64,000 bases of DNA, taken from contig NC_135552.1 in NCBI RefSeq assembly GCF_964340395.1, positions 17,126,694 to 17,190,693 on the forward strand, read 5' to 3'. Below are positions 34,895 through 47,212 of the stretch, piece by piece. The notes beneath the pieces were generated by a model, which made no database searches, was not told the DNA's origin, and saw nothing but the letters and a program-made list of their open reading frames with translations. The DNA comes from Glandiceps talaboti. Lineage: Eukaryota > Hemichordata > Enteropneusta > Spengelidae. Numbering within the stretch: position 1 is the stretch's first letter; each line of letters opens with the position of its first letter. The position numbers and the translations under genes are program-made.

Positions 34895-37800
34895 ATGTAT
34901 GTATGTATGTATGTATGTATGTGTGTGTGTGTGTGTCTGTCTGTGTCTGTCTGTATGCATGTATGTATGTATGTGTATGTATGTATGTATGTATGTATGT
35001 ATGTATGTATGTATGTATGTATGTATGTATGTATGTATGTATGTATGTATGTATGTATGTATGTATGCATGTATCCAATACATCAGCATTAAATTGTTAG
35101 AAAATGACAAACATACTACAACCTACTACGATGTTATTAGTTAGACACAGTGCAAATACATTCTATGACTGAACTGTAAGGAATATTCTGTAGAGTGACA
35201 AGATATGTATAGTTGATGTCACTGACACAACAGAGACACTAACACAGTCAGTTCTACTGTCATATAAAGAGTGTTTGGCTTTGGACCTTAACACAGTTGC
35301 AATATTGCTTGGTACTTTTTTGGATCCTGCTCTGTGATCCCCTCAGTAATACAGCCACACACATTGTATCACATCCATGTAAAATAGCCTGTGAACCAAA
35401 CAATCTGTAACATTGACACTAGAGGGCAGTATACAAGTGTCAAGTTTGACAGTGTGTCAATTTCCAATGACACATACATGTAGAGAATGAAGGATGGGCC
35501 TACACTTCTCTACTGACTGTGTCAATGACTTCAACTACCCATTGCATTTATAAAAAAAAAATATCTTTTTTAACTTAAAAACACATATTCGTTAGAGCCT
35601 CAGTGGAACCCATGCTTCAGAGATGTATTTATAAATTCTCAAAATTCATCTACATATTAAGAGATGTGAAATGACATGACATGATATGTAGATGTAAAAT
35701 ATGAATGAAGTATTAGTCATCTGTATTTCCTAACACCTGCATACTATGAATAATAACCTGGTTGGTCTGGGAACCTGTATGACTCTATGAGGGTTCTATT
35801 TTAGATTTTACAAGGAATACTGAGTCTAGAATTTTTTTATCAATTTGGTAGCTATAATGATTCCCTTCCCTTCAACTCTACGATAATCTTTATAATTTGC
35901 ATGTGTTACTAGCCATTTGCATCCAAACTGACATTATTAATGAATACTTTTCAAACCATAAATACTACTGTAGGTAGCTGTAATTTGTAGCAATTAGTGA
36001 AGTATGAAATGTCATGACTATATTTTCACTAGTACCAAGGCTATTAACTATAATGAGTTTGTCGTCCGGGGATACCTATATTTAGTATAGTACATATTAA
36101 TAACTGCGACTGTAAATAACTGATATAGATACAGGTGACATACTGCATGCATACTATTAAGTAGTTTCTGATATATGAAATGATGGGGTGGTTATACTAT
36201 ATTTGTGGCAGATGAGTTGCTGGATGGAAGTGGGTGTGTTGAAGTTGGTGGGTTGAAGTGGGTGGGTTGAAGCAGGGTAGATACTTATGGCAGGTTGGAT
36301 GCTGGGTTGAAGACAGGTTGATGGGTTGAAATGGGATAGAAGATGAGATACATGGGAGGATGGGTTGAAGAGGTGGGGGATGAAGATGGGATTGGTTGAA
36401 GTGGGTGTGTTGATGGTGGGTTGAAGCTCATGGGGTAGATACTGTGAAACAGATTGGATGGGTTGAAGAGCGGTTGATAGGTTGAAGTGGGTGGATTGAA
36501 GTGTAGTAGAAGATGAGATACATGGTACGATGGGTTGAAGAGGGTGGGATGAAGATTGGATGGGATGGTTTGAAGTGGGTGTGTTGAAGATGGTGGGTTG
36601 AAGCCTGCAGGGTAGATACTTGTAACATGTTGGACACTGGGATGAAGACAGTTAGATTGGTTGAATTTGAAATGAGTGTGATAAGGGGGGGGGGGGGGGG
36701 GGGGGGGGGGTAAAAAGTCTTGACAGATGGGACAATGTGTTGAAGACAGTGAAATGGATTGAAGAGGGTGGGATGAAGTGGGCTAGAAGATGAGATAGAG
36801 GGCGTGATGGGTTAAACTTGAAATGGGTGGGATGAGGGGGTAAATAGTTTTGACAGATAGGATGATGGCTTGAAGACAGCTAGAGGGGATGAAGTGGGTG
36901 GGTTGAAGTACATGTTGGGTAATGGGTGGGTTGAAGTGCATGTTGGGTAATGGGTGGGTTGAAGTGCATGTTGGGTAATGGGTGGGTTGAAGTGCATGTT
37001 GGGTAATTAGTTATGACAGATGGGATAATGAGTTGAAGTGGACAGTTATGACTGACTGAACTATGGGTAGAGGTGACATAAACTTCAATGATTTATGGAA
37101 CATTTGATTAAAATGTATTAAAAGCTAAGATTACATGTGTTGAAGAGTATCAATTTATTTCATGATAATGGGTTCATGTTCAGCATCTGCGTCTTCAATG
37201 GCATCACGCTTGTAGTTGGGATGTAGAACAAGGAAACCAATGATGGCAGCAAATAGAACAAAGAAGAAACCAGCACAGTTGGCAATTAAAGCCACTGTTG
37301 GTAGCTGGGGATAATTGTCGCTGTAATGAAAACAGAATAGTTGGAAATATACAGATCAGAATAAGTGACATTAAAACTCAAATCGTAACACATAACCAAT
37401 GTTTTTTTTTTTAATGTTTCTTATTTAATTTCTTGGCTGTTGTTGTTCATTTTTAATCTTTCAGTAGATTAAATAATTTGTATTACTTTGGACTTGCTAC
37501 AAGGACTACTAATGAATAAGACTCATTTTCAATCAAATGACGTAAGTTGTCCATCAAACTCTCCAACTTGGATACTTAAACTGTCTGGAAGTAGAAACAA
37601 GCAAGATACTATTTGAGGAGTTAGTAAGTGACATGCATAGCAATGTGTGGCTTGTAACATGCATCAATTATAATAACCTTTCCATGCTTTGTAAGAATTT
37701 CAATGGCTATGATGGCAGAAAAAAACAGACATATTGCAAAGAAGATAGCAAGCATTATAACAAACTCCCTAAGATAATGATTATGAATCATGTTAGATAC

Positions 37801-40800
37801 AGAATGAACTGAACAAAACTCCCCAAGATGTTGATTATTGTCAAAGTACATATTTACAAAGATGAATCATACAGAACTTCCATAAATTTGCTGAACATTT
37901 CCAGAATTGTCATACTGTGACACTGAAAAGAATTTCTATGTCACATGGATGTCAGAAAAATAAATGAATTAATTAATTAATTAATGAGAAATGACACAAG
38001 ATACTACACTAAGATTTCCTTACAGGTATGAATGTAGTTGATCAGGTGATTAGAATTTGAACATGATTAACTAGCAATAATTTCATGCTGTCCACTGATT
38101 GGCCAAGAATAAGTCATGTGATGTAGACTACCATGGCTACCCTTCCAATGATTGGCTTACAGCAAGTCATGTGATGTTGAAGTTGTAATGTCATAACATA
38201 ATGGTGGTTACTTAAGGTATTGATAAAGTGTAAATCCTAAACAAAAATCACAACCATCGTGGGAGTTTGGAAGAAGTATACTGCAGCAACTTTTGGCTTT
38301 TTACAGAACCTAAGATGTCATTATTTTTGTACATAAAGAATACTTTCAGTCTTATTTAATTTAAAGATGCAAAATGTTAGCACGCAAATGTTTTGCTGAA
38401 GCGTTCCACAGTCGTTTGAAATTACTGTAATTATCAAATGGCATAAAAGTATGGACATTAACTCATAAGGGGCCTTCCAAAGGTGAAAGATCTCCTTATG
38501 CGCATAAAGTGGTTCCCGTTCATTAACCATCATCTCTCACTCTATACACGTACATTAAAGCAATAAAGTGGCTGTAACTACAAGCTTTTCCTGCTGTTAA
38601 CATTCAATGAAAACTTTACGGTCAACTGTTTGAACCTTTGGCGATACAATGCAGTGTTTTTTGTTAAGGGCATTATTAAAGCAGGTAAAATCCACCTGAG
38701 TTCACCTGTCATTTTACCAAGGTTCCCAATCCAAATTATGGTATAACGTATGGGAAACTACGCCCTGTTTTACTATATCCCCACTTTCTGTTACAGGGGC
38801 TCCCCAACCTTAGCAAAAACACTGCAATGTACTGTTAAATTTACTCCCTACTACCGGTACCTGTAGTTACTGATGTTTTTCTGGAACTGCTAAATGAACA
38901 CTAAAACAATGTCCCCCTTGCTCAATTCTGTATTAAGTACAATGTATGTGTTGAAATTTAGTTATCCAGTATACAAATAAAATCCCTATACAAAGAGAAA
39001 CAAGGTACAACATATAATATCAGTAGTCTGTTTACAGATGTCTAAAACTACTGAGTAATAAACTTTAGCAAGAAGAACAGTCTGAGGAAGTCATCCTGAC
39101 CAGCTGAATAACTCAAACATGTACCATTAGGTACAGCTACTGTGGCTTTAAATAGAAAGACTATCTTCAGTTTCTACACTACATGGTATATGGCCTAAAA
39201 TAGTTATTCACTACCGACCCTAAACTTTTTCTTATGTATCCAAGAAAAATTGTGAAGTCTCATGAGAAAGAGTGGATGAGGAGACTGTCATCAACTTAAA
39301 AAGACAATATAAAATTGTTCTTCCAATCTGTAATGGCTGATGGGAGGAAATAATACAGAGACCATATGGAAAACAACGGAAAACATAACTACCTGAACTA
39401 GACAATCACACATGGTTTTTTTATTTTTTTTAAAATCTACCTACCCAACCTATTCTAAAATTGAGCGTTATCGGAACCACACAATTTTTGTTTTAGGGCC
39501 TATGCATTATTTATTACCAGTGACTAGATGATTGCAGAGTGGTGTTAGTAGAAGAGAAGCAAGTACTCAGAAGTAGTTTCTATAACCTGACAATAACCCT
39601 ATATCACAATATTTCATGTACAGCTGTAAGAATTGTCATGTCTACTTCAGCTCCAAAGTACCTGTACTGGTATCATTGCCTGTACTAAATGACAAACTGA
39701 TTCTACAGTTTCCTTATTTGTGAAGTTATTAATCATACTGACTGACATTTAGGGTATACAATGTACATTGTACTTACAGTGAGAACAACAGCTTCTCTGT
39801 GATGCCCATTAAAGCAGTGGCCACGGCCATAAAAAAGATGAAAACTCCAAAGAATACATGTGTTGGTAGGTAACTGGACCTCAGAGACTGAGGGAGACCG
39901 GGGAATAGGAATGACAGACAACCAATTAACAGCTGGAAAAACAAAACAAAAGAAATATAAGATGGATGAATCAAATCTAGTACTGTCAAATTCTATGGAA
40001 ATGTTGTATGATTACTAAAGGTAGATGTGATGATGTTTTCAAATATGACAACTTGATCTCTGATCTGTTGATTGATAGATCTACATCATCTATAGTGATA
40101 GATTGATGTGTTGATTGATAGATCTACATCTATAGTGATAGATTAATGTGTTGATAGATAGATCAAGGCTGATAGGCTTTGATCAGCTGATTTAATGTGA
40201 TAAACAGTGCCCTTATAACCACCACATACAATTTTACGTATGCAAGAAAATTGACTGCAATTAGTTTGACTGTTTCTACAGGGTGCTTTCGTACCACAGC
40301 AAAGATCATTTGCTCTTTTAAAAAAATGATGTTTAATTTTGTAATTACAAGATGTTCTAACAGTTTGATCATCAAGAAAGCCCACATTACCATTCCCCTG
40401 CCTATGCCTTGTACATTCAGTATGTCTGACAGTGGCAGTTTAGACAGCAACTTGTCAATACCAATTTTTTGCATATACATGTACAGACTTTATTGCTGAC
40501 AAGTGCTTGTCAGTCGATGGTCCAAGTAAACAACCAACAAAATATGACACATGAATATCGCTGTCAACACCATCAAATGAGCATTAACTAGATATGATTA
40601 CATGACGACTGCATGAGCTGGAATGATATATTTTGTCCCAGCATGCTTTGCAACATGGCCCACACCACCTGATTTCCAAGGGATATGAATGTCCAGGATG
40701 TTAGTGCTCAGAGAAACTCTTACCTGTAGTCCAAACAGTATGACTGTGCTTAATCCAATCCAGCTATGTAAACTGTACATGTTACTGAGATTTTCAAAAT

Positions 40801-42279
40801 TATGGTTGTCAAAGACAGCTTTCAGACCAACTATGGCACATACAAAAGCCAGCATATGGAGAAAACCATGCAAACACTTGATGTAGACTTTCTTTGAATT
40901 CCTGAACACTCGGTATGAAATGATGGCTGAAACAAATCACATCAAACTCAGAATGAGTTGAAACAAATCACATACAATGTAACACTCAGTATGAAATGAT
41001 AGTTGAAACAAATCATACAAAATACTGGTCAGACTAGTCCCACAAATGGAAATATCTCAATTAGCTGAGTCAGTAGTCTGTAAGCTACAATGCTGTATCA
41101 GAGTTCCCTAACATTTGGTCAACCCATTTCAGGAGAGATCAAGACAGTTGAGGGTGGCACACCATGATATAGTCAACGGAGTGAGATACTAATTGGAGTA
41201 CTATTGGCTGGGGGTGAAAGTGGGGAGATTAAATCACACTTCTTGATGTCTGCCTGGGTCAGTCCAATGGACAATACTATGAGAATCCAAAAGTTATATG
41301 AAGTTTTCTTAAAGAAGAAATTAGACTTGCAAAAGGCACTTTTGTGAGTACGTGTATGTGTGATACATAACTTCAATAAACACACATTAGCATATTTATT
41401 GCTAGTACAATTGGTCTTATTTCTGAGATTTTGCAATAACTTGGATCCCTGCACTTGACTATCTCACAATTTTTAAGACAAATTATACTAAGTACAAATG
41501 TAGTTAGTTCATTGGAGGCATAATAAGAGGACTCTTAATTATTTGTGGAAATCTGAATAGAAATTCGATTTATAAAGTATAAATGGAGTGTGAAGAATAA
41601 TTTCAATAGCCTTAAAATTATTGAACTGGGAAAAACTTGCAGATTGAATTCTTTGATAAATCTGAGATGACTGAGACAGTGAGAGTATGTTTGAAGGAAA
41701 GAGTCCAGTCAGACTTACTTCTGCCTTTAGTACACTTGTATTGAGTATTGCTATCAACTTAAAGGAAAAGTCCAGTCAGACTTATTTTTGTCTGTTGTAC
41801 ACTAGTATTTATTATTGCTATCAACTTAAAGGAAAAGTCCAGTCAGACTTATTTCTGTCTTTAGTACACTTGTAGAGTACTGCTATCAACATAAATAACA
41901 CCTCAGTGACTTACTCAACTTTTGAAATCTTGTAAAGAAGTTCGACTGCACTTGACATGTGTTCAGCAATTTTTGAGATTTCCTGCAAGGATTTATGGGA
42001 AAACCTCCTTCAATTACATTATATTTACCACAGCCTCTTTGTCATGACTAATACAAATAGTGTCAAGACATGATAGCAATGAGCATCCTTGTTTAACTTA
42101 CCTTCACCATAGAGAAATATGAGTCCAATTGTCATCAGCAGTGGATGTAGATTGAATTGTTGTTTGCTACCATCCCATGCAAAGCCACCTAAATACTTTC
42201 CCATCCATACACCTATCAAGGATATACCCACCAATCCAACCAATTGAGAACTTAGTACCAATAGTTGGAAGAAAATCAT
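34194..42279 (-). CDS. Cytochrome b561 (ascorbate-dependent transmembrane electron carrier), distal isoform
   Basis: Minus-strand coding exons 42102-42279, 40724-40926, 39778-39932 and last exon 34194-34365 splice in frame into 235 residues with six predicted membrane helices. The start is the ATG at 42277-42279. His45 (FNLHPLL), His79 (KCLHGFLHML), His113 (YSLHSWIG) and His152 (LPTHVFFG) are spaced 34, 34 and 39, the family pattern for the two b-haem ligand pairs 45/113 and 79/152. Family knowledge: b561 proteins pass electrons from cytosolic ascorbate across vesicle, lysosome or plasma membranes to ascorbate radical or ferric iron. Substrate side and vertebrate counterpart (CYB561, CYBRD1 or CYB561A3) are not decided. 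The tail ENS-type SLLQEK end is particular to this isoform. Two alternative last exons lie at 37155-37320 and, less surely, 37621-37768. Confidence 0.92.
34803..35068 (+). repeat. (GTAT)n microsatellite with GAAT and GTGT blocks
   Basis: About 265 bases, beginning as GAAT units, then GTAT broken by GT and CTGT blocks. It lies in the intron before the distal b561 last exon. Cys-Met-Tyr-Val and Ile-His-Thr frames here are artefacts. Confidence 0.97.
35069..36205. other. b561 intron, no further feature
   Basis: AT-rich; no coding signal, RNA gene or recognised element between the microsatellite and the minisatellite. Confidence 0.6.
36206..37045 (+). repeat. GGTTGAAGTGGGT-based minisatellite with a 26-G run
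   Basis: Irregular units of GGTTGAAGTGGGTG with ATGAGATACATGGTA and GGTAGATACT insertions, a homogeneous block of about 32-base units at about 36895-37005 (TGGGTGGGTTGAAGTGCATG), and a pure G run at 36685-36710. It sits between the proximal and distal b561 last exons, ending about 110 bases past the proximal stop codon. Confidence 0.9.
37155..37320 (-). CDS. Cytochrome b561 alternative last exon, proximal isoform
   Basis: The acceptor TTTTCATTACAG is followed by one base completing Leu, then DNYPQLPTVALIANCAGFF, a hydrophobic helix and a tail ending HEPIIMK with a TAA. It uses the same phase as the last exon at 34194-34365 and aligns with it residue by residue (DNYPQLP against DEKYHDLP, then helix, then a KR-containing tail). 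Joined to the three shared exons it gives 233 residues. The two exons are almost certainly products of a tandem duplication, used as alternative 3' ends. Confidence 0.85.
37621..37768 (-). CDS. Possible third b561 last exon
   Basis: After a plausible acceptor (CATTATCTTAG) in the same phase, a frame reads EFVIMLAIFFAICLFFSAI, a strong membrane helix, then a basic-to-neutral tail and TAA. It lacks the DxxYxxLP lead-in of the other two last exons. It could be a diverged alternative exon, a decayed duplicate or chance. Confidence 0.35.
37769..39191. other. b561 intron between shared exon 3 and the last exons
   Basis: No additional exon recognised. A unit of about 57 bases with GATTGGC and GTCATGTGATG is duplicated at about 38095-38185. 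Confidence 0.5.
39192..39500 (+). mobile_element. TIR element family 1, copy 2
   Basis: It begins TGGCCTAAAA and ends TTTTAGGGCC, with the inner TIR motif CGTTATCGGAACCACACAAT. It contains the family core CCGACCCTAAACTTTTTCTT and TTGTGAAGTCTCATGAGAAA. It lies in the b561 intron after exon 3. Confidence 0.75.
40025..40165 (+). repeat. Short tandem repeat with TTGATTGATAGATCTACATC units
   Basis: About three units of roughly 45-50 bases sharing CTATAGTGATAGATT and GTGTTGAT, in the b561 intron between exons 2 and 3. Confidence 0.75.
40907..41018 (-). repeat. Tandem duplication of the b561 exon 2 splice acceptor
   Basis: The 5' end of coding exon 2 with its acceptor (40907-40942) recurs at 40983-41018, 76 bases upstream in the transcript. 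In the copy, TTTCAG has become TTTCAA, so the AG acceptor is lost. A third partial copy with GTTGAAACAAATCACAT lies between. Confidence 0.8.
41695..42060 (+). repeat. Dispersed repeat with internal tandem units, copy 2
   Basis: Same architecture as 28656-29030: three units of about 65 bases (GTCCAGTCAGACTTATTTCT), then TTTGAAATCTTGTAAAGAAG, TTTCCTGCAAGGATTTATGG and CCTCTTTGTCATGACT. It ends about 40 bases from b561 exon 1. Confidence 0.8.
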
Positions 42280-44045
42280 CTTGATTTCAAATTCACAAAA
42301 CTACCAAGAAATCTGAAGAAAAACAAAACCAAATATCATTATTAGTCATTGTCACAACAAATGGCAGGCATGATGGCACTGTCAAAGACACATTACATTA
42401 TTATTATCTTAGTTGTGTTTATTAGTGGAATTTATGCTCTGGCTTGCAACAATATCACAGAAACCCATGAGCCATGAGAACAAGTGTGATGTACATGTAC
42501 TTGGGGTATTTGTTTGCAGTGTTCTCTGTGGCCATACTTTCATGAGTGTAGCAAGTGACAGTGCAGCAGACTGCAAGCATGAGTACCAATAGTCCTTAGT
42601 ACCCACACTGGCACTCACACGGCGTTGGGTTCTGTTATTACATATGTTTATCTGAAAGAGAAAATTTCCATCAAAATTATACTATTACTACGCGATCATA
42701 GGCTTTAGTGTACAAATAATGAGTGCACCCTCATTTGCATATAATTTGCATACAAGTATGTAGTAATGTTTTCAGTATTGTGCTGTAGTGCAAATGCCAC
42801 TTACATGTATGTCTAGTATGGGCGGGCACCAGTGCAAACAATCTCTGGTACATATGTCATAATTAGTGAAATTATTACATTTCAAAACAAATATTAAACA
42901 TGCAACTGATTTGCCTTTCCAAAGAGAATGCTTTCTTGTCCAACGTGAGACTTACTTGTAAACTGGACAAATTATGCTTTCTGGACAAAGTTTATTAATT
43001 TATTTATTTCTCATACCAAGAGCTGAATCGTAAGTATAAACTCTGCAAACAAGGAATATAATGCAGGTGCAACATATTAGTTAAATTTTCTATGGAACCT
43101 CAAGTGATTGGATGTTTTAACGCAATTCCTACATCAGTGATATCAATAAGTCCTTTTTTCATTGATATTAACTTTACAAATCCGTGCTTTACTAGAAGGC
43201 ACTTATTTGTGTACTACTGAACAGAACAGCCAGATATCCAAGTAATTTATTTCTTATCTTCGTTTAATATTTTGTAATTCCATACCATCTAGTCGTCAAT
43301 GATCTCATGAATTAGTTATGAATACATTGTTGAGGTCTTATTTCAAAATCTCTACAAATTCTATGATTATCAAATTAGTGATAACTTCCATGTAGTTGTA
43401 CATTGTATATTCTACAACTCTATGTTCACAACATATTATTATTTACACTAGTTATGTACATCCTTGTTTACATTGTCTTGGAGTATTATTTCAATTTTTT
43501 GAAAATAGGCTTTTATCGGTATACATGCATGTAAACTATAAGTGTACCCTTTAAAAAGGATGACAATAACAAAATTAAAGACAAATTTGCATATGAAGCA
43601 AGATCATCATGTAAAACTGAATATGCTGGTATGCAAGCATTTGTTATGAGTGATGAATTATATATTGGTGTACACGATTGTGGTTATAATTGTATCAATA
43701 TCTACATGTACATGTCTGTATTTACATGTCATCCATGTGTGACAAAAAAGCCTTCCTAACTCTTCAATATCTCAGGCTTTCATGTCATACAAACCTGGTG
43801 AAGCATCGCCCTTTGGGAGGATCCACATATGTCTCAGTAAGAGTCTGAGGTGGAGCAGCTACAAACTGTACTTTGTAAAATTATGACGTCCAGGTATAAA
43901 TTAATCATACTGGACTGTACATGTACTATGTACACAGCTGAAAATTATCACATGTAATAAAATTCATAATCATCATGTTATTGAAACGATAAAACATACA
44001 ATAAACATTCCCATTGCACTGTGACTACTTTCTTTTGATCATTTA
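42280..44045. other. Upstream of b561 coding exon 1
   Basis: On the minus strand, CTTCTTCAG (about 42310-42318) just upstream of the coding start could be the acceptor of a 5'UTR exon. No upstream exon or promoter is identified. Otherwise AT-rich and featureless. Confidence 0.5.
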
Positions 44046-44640
44046 ATAGTCTAGACATACTAGACTGCTACATTGTAAGTAGTCTAGACACCAGACTGCT
44101 AAGTTTTGTTGTAGTCTAGACATCAGACTGCTACATTGTAAGTTTTGTTGTAGTCTAGACACCAGACTGCTAAGTTTTGTTGTAGTCTAGACACCAGACT
44201 GCTAAGTTTTGTTGTAGTCTAGACACCAGACTGTTACATTGTAAGTTTTGTTGTAGTCTAGACACCAGACTAAGTTTTGTTGTAGTCTAGACACCAGACT
44301 GCTAAGTTTTGTTGTAGTCTAGACACCAGACTGCTACATTGTAAGTTTTGTTGTAGTCTAGACACCAGACTGCTAAGATTTGTTGTTGTATAGACACCAG
44401 ACTGCTAAGTTTTGTTGTAGTCTAGACACCAGACTGCTAAGATTTCTTGTTGTATAGACACCAGACTGCTAAGTTTTGTTGTAGTCTAGACACCAGACTG
44501 GTAAGATTTGTGGTAGTCTAGACACCAGACTGCTAAGTTTTGTTGTAGTCTAGACACCAGACTGCTAAGTTTTGTTGTAGTCTTGGCACCAGACTGCTAA
44601 GTTTTGTTGTAGTGTAAACACCAGACTTCTAAGTTTTGTA
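44046..44640 (+). repeat. 32-base minisatellite, about 18 units
   Basis: Units read GTAGTCTAGACACCAGACTG then CTAAGTTTTGTT. Some units carry an extra TACATTGTAAG block, and one variant (GATTTGTTGTTGTATAG) recurs. TAGTCTAGACACCAGACT can fold on itself (AGTCT/AGACT). Confidence 0.95.
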
Positions 44641-45244
44641 CACTTTGTAGTGTTATTGACTGTTATCGACTGATTAGATATTAAACTATACTGTATCTAC
44701 ACGTACATGATGATGACATCACTCTTAAATCCCAATGTTCGAGTTGGGCAGTTTTGGAATACTACTATGATATCTGTAGAACCATTCAGATTACATTCGA
44801 TCACTCTTTTGTTCTGGACTAGCTTTTTGAGAAGCTCTCTAGAAAACCATTGTTAATTGTAAAATTTTAATCCTAATCTAGCCTTTAAAACATTACAAGT
44901 TCAAATGAAAATTCATCTGTATTGGTAACTCAATATGTTAGCTTAAATTTTGGATTCAAACACAAACTTGAAATTTGTTGCCTGAAATTTTGCCTGCATA
45001 CTTCAGTCTTTGTCAACTAAGCTGAACTAATGCTTTCTCCCTTGCTAAGCTCATGAGTCCGCAAGGGCATGTGTTCTACATGGGTCTATCTGATGACAAA
45101 AGTCTGAAGTATGCAGGTAATAAACACAACACTACAAGTTGATCAAAACAGAATAATTATCAAGAATTCTACATATGTATGTGTTAAAGCACTCAAATAC
45201 AGTATTTTTTCTCAGGTGTTTTGTGGATGGCATAAATTATGAAA
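44641..45244. other. Intergenic DNA, no gene seen
   Basis: No coding signal or recognisable repeat. Confidence 0.5.
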
Positions 45245-45870
45245 TTATCAATAATAATAATAATAATAAGATGATTTGTAATGCGCCTCATCTCTGAAGA
45301 GCTCGAAGCGCAGAGCAAGAGTGGATACAGAAATAGTTAATGGAAATGTGAATTCAAGGTAATGTGTATTAAATAAAATGAGAAAGAAAAACAGTTATTA
45401 GCAGTTGAATAGGTGAGTTTTGAGAGAATGTCTGAAGGTTGACAAAGATTTGGAATGGCGAAGATCAAAAGGGAGGTGGTTCCATGAAGTAGGGCCAATG
45501 TAAGAGAAGGATCTTTCACAAAATGTTTTGGTTGACACCCTTGGAACACAGAGAAGACGAGAATCAGAAGACGAGCGAAGTGGTCTTCGAGGAATGTATT
45601 GATGTAGAAGATCCGTGAGATATTGTGGGCCAATACCTACAACTGACTTGAAACAAATGGATGAAATTTTGTATTGAATACGTGAAGTGATAGGCAGCCA
45701 ATGAAGTTTTCTAAGAAGAGGTTGTACATGATCGAACTTTTTAGCTTTGCAGACAAGCCGAGCTGCAGCATTTTGTACATGCTGTAGTCTGTCAGTGAGG
45801 TGTTTAGGACAACCAGAGAGAAGAGCATTACAATAGTCTAAGCGAGACAGGATGAGGTACAATACATGTA
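45245..45870 (-). mobile_element. 5'-truncated LINE (CR1/L2-type), 3' end of the reverse-transcriptase ORF
   Basis: On the minus strand, an intact frame runs from about 45870 to the stop at 45398. It contains LSRLDYCNALLSGCPKHLTD, RLQHVQNAAARLV, LHWLPITSRIQYKI and SWNHLPFDLRHS, then ends SLKTHLFNC. This is the characteristic C-terminal region of the CR1/L2 clade, downstream of the catalytic core. A short 3' region and an AAT-type tail at 45250-45269 complete the element. The endonuclease and the catalytic RT motifs are absent, so this is a dead 5' truncation. The lack of stops suggests a fairly recent insertion. Confidence 0.88.
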
Positions 45871-47212
45871 GGTAACTGCTTATAAGCAATGCAGTTGTAA
45901 ATATACATTTTGTTTGTACAATGAGTCGTTTGCAAAGAGCTACACTGTACCATATAAACATATAGGTATGGAAAATGAAGGCATACATGACGCCATAATT
46001 GTTCACCTTTTTTAGAATCTAATACTAGTTACAAAGACAATTTTTTGGTACCTTAGGTCAATATTAAATTACATTAAATAACATGACTCTGTTAATATTC
46101 AATTTGTGACTTATAATCTTTGTAGAATATTCACTAGCCTCACATACTATTTATATGACTTTCAGTCGACAAAAGAAGACATTCATTACTTGCACAACTG
46201 AATCAAAGTGAAATTTCTGTACATATATTTTTACATCTCTAAATCTATAAATACATTTCCTTTTGCTATACATTTGATTGATTAGTATTAATTTTTGTAA
46301 TAAGTTGCACAAGACGAGACGATACAACATTTAATTTGGAAAGTAGATAATACAGTGTAGCTTTTGTATCTAGTACACAAAATAAAGCCTAAAGGGAACA
46401 CAGTATGTGTATATCTCTATCAGAACACCCAGAGACATTGTAAATTATACAATGTATTACTATCTCACTAGGTGATGTGTACACATATTACATTATTATC
46501 ATTATTTTCTGTGGGACATTTTTGAAAAGAAGTTGTCTTTGTTATTGTTTATGAAGTGTATGATACAAATGATAGATGTATTTGTACATGTTAGATATTT
46601 CACGAATTGCTATTGCACAGGGTAATACATATTACATGTACAAATGTAAATGTACATTGACTATGATTTCTAGAGTAACATTTTGAAAAAAAAATCATGT
46701 GTGTAACTTTTTACACTGTTTCCACATATCTATACATATATATATGTAGACATTACAGACTGTTATTTTCAGAGTGATCTTTTTTTTAAAAAGAATTGGT
46801 CATCATTGTTACATATGCTATGAGAGGTATGACTCAATGAGAGATTAGACTGTACCCAGGACTGCACATACAAAGGGTTGAGTCTACCTGTATTAATGTG
46901 GATTCCAAATCAAATGAGATGTTTACTCTAATACTATCCAATATATGTCAGCCCTCAAATTAGATGGAATTACCAGCTGGCAATACTCGTCTACAAATAT
47001 GTTACAGGTAATGTATCTAGTCTGTATATAAAAGATTATTCAAGAAATAAATAAAATAAAAAATGCATGTACATGTACTGTACAGACTACATGTATGATT
47101 TTCAGTGACATTTTAAAAAAGAAATCATCATCATTATTACTTATACAAGTGACATGAGACATTGATTGTAAATATACACAAACTACAACTAGACAGGAGT
47201 CTGATGCAGATT
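45871..47212. other. Intergenic DNA, no gene seen
   Basis: AT-rich, no coding signal. The minus-strand frame above the LINE (45871-46006) is unrelated flank. Confidence 0.6.

Noticed and set aside
34702..35144. Several open frames of about 90-120 codons made of Cys-Met-Tyr-Val or Ile-His-Thr-Tyr repeats
   Set aside because: They are translations of a GTAT microsatellite on both strands. The same applies at 17000-17364, 28261-28512 and 62423-63083.
45398..46006. 202-codon frame as a host gene
   Set aside because: From about 45870 on it is the C-terminal part of a CR1/L2 reverse-transcriptase ORF; the first 40-odd codons are unrelated flank.
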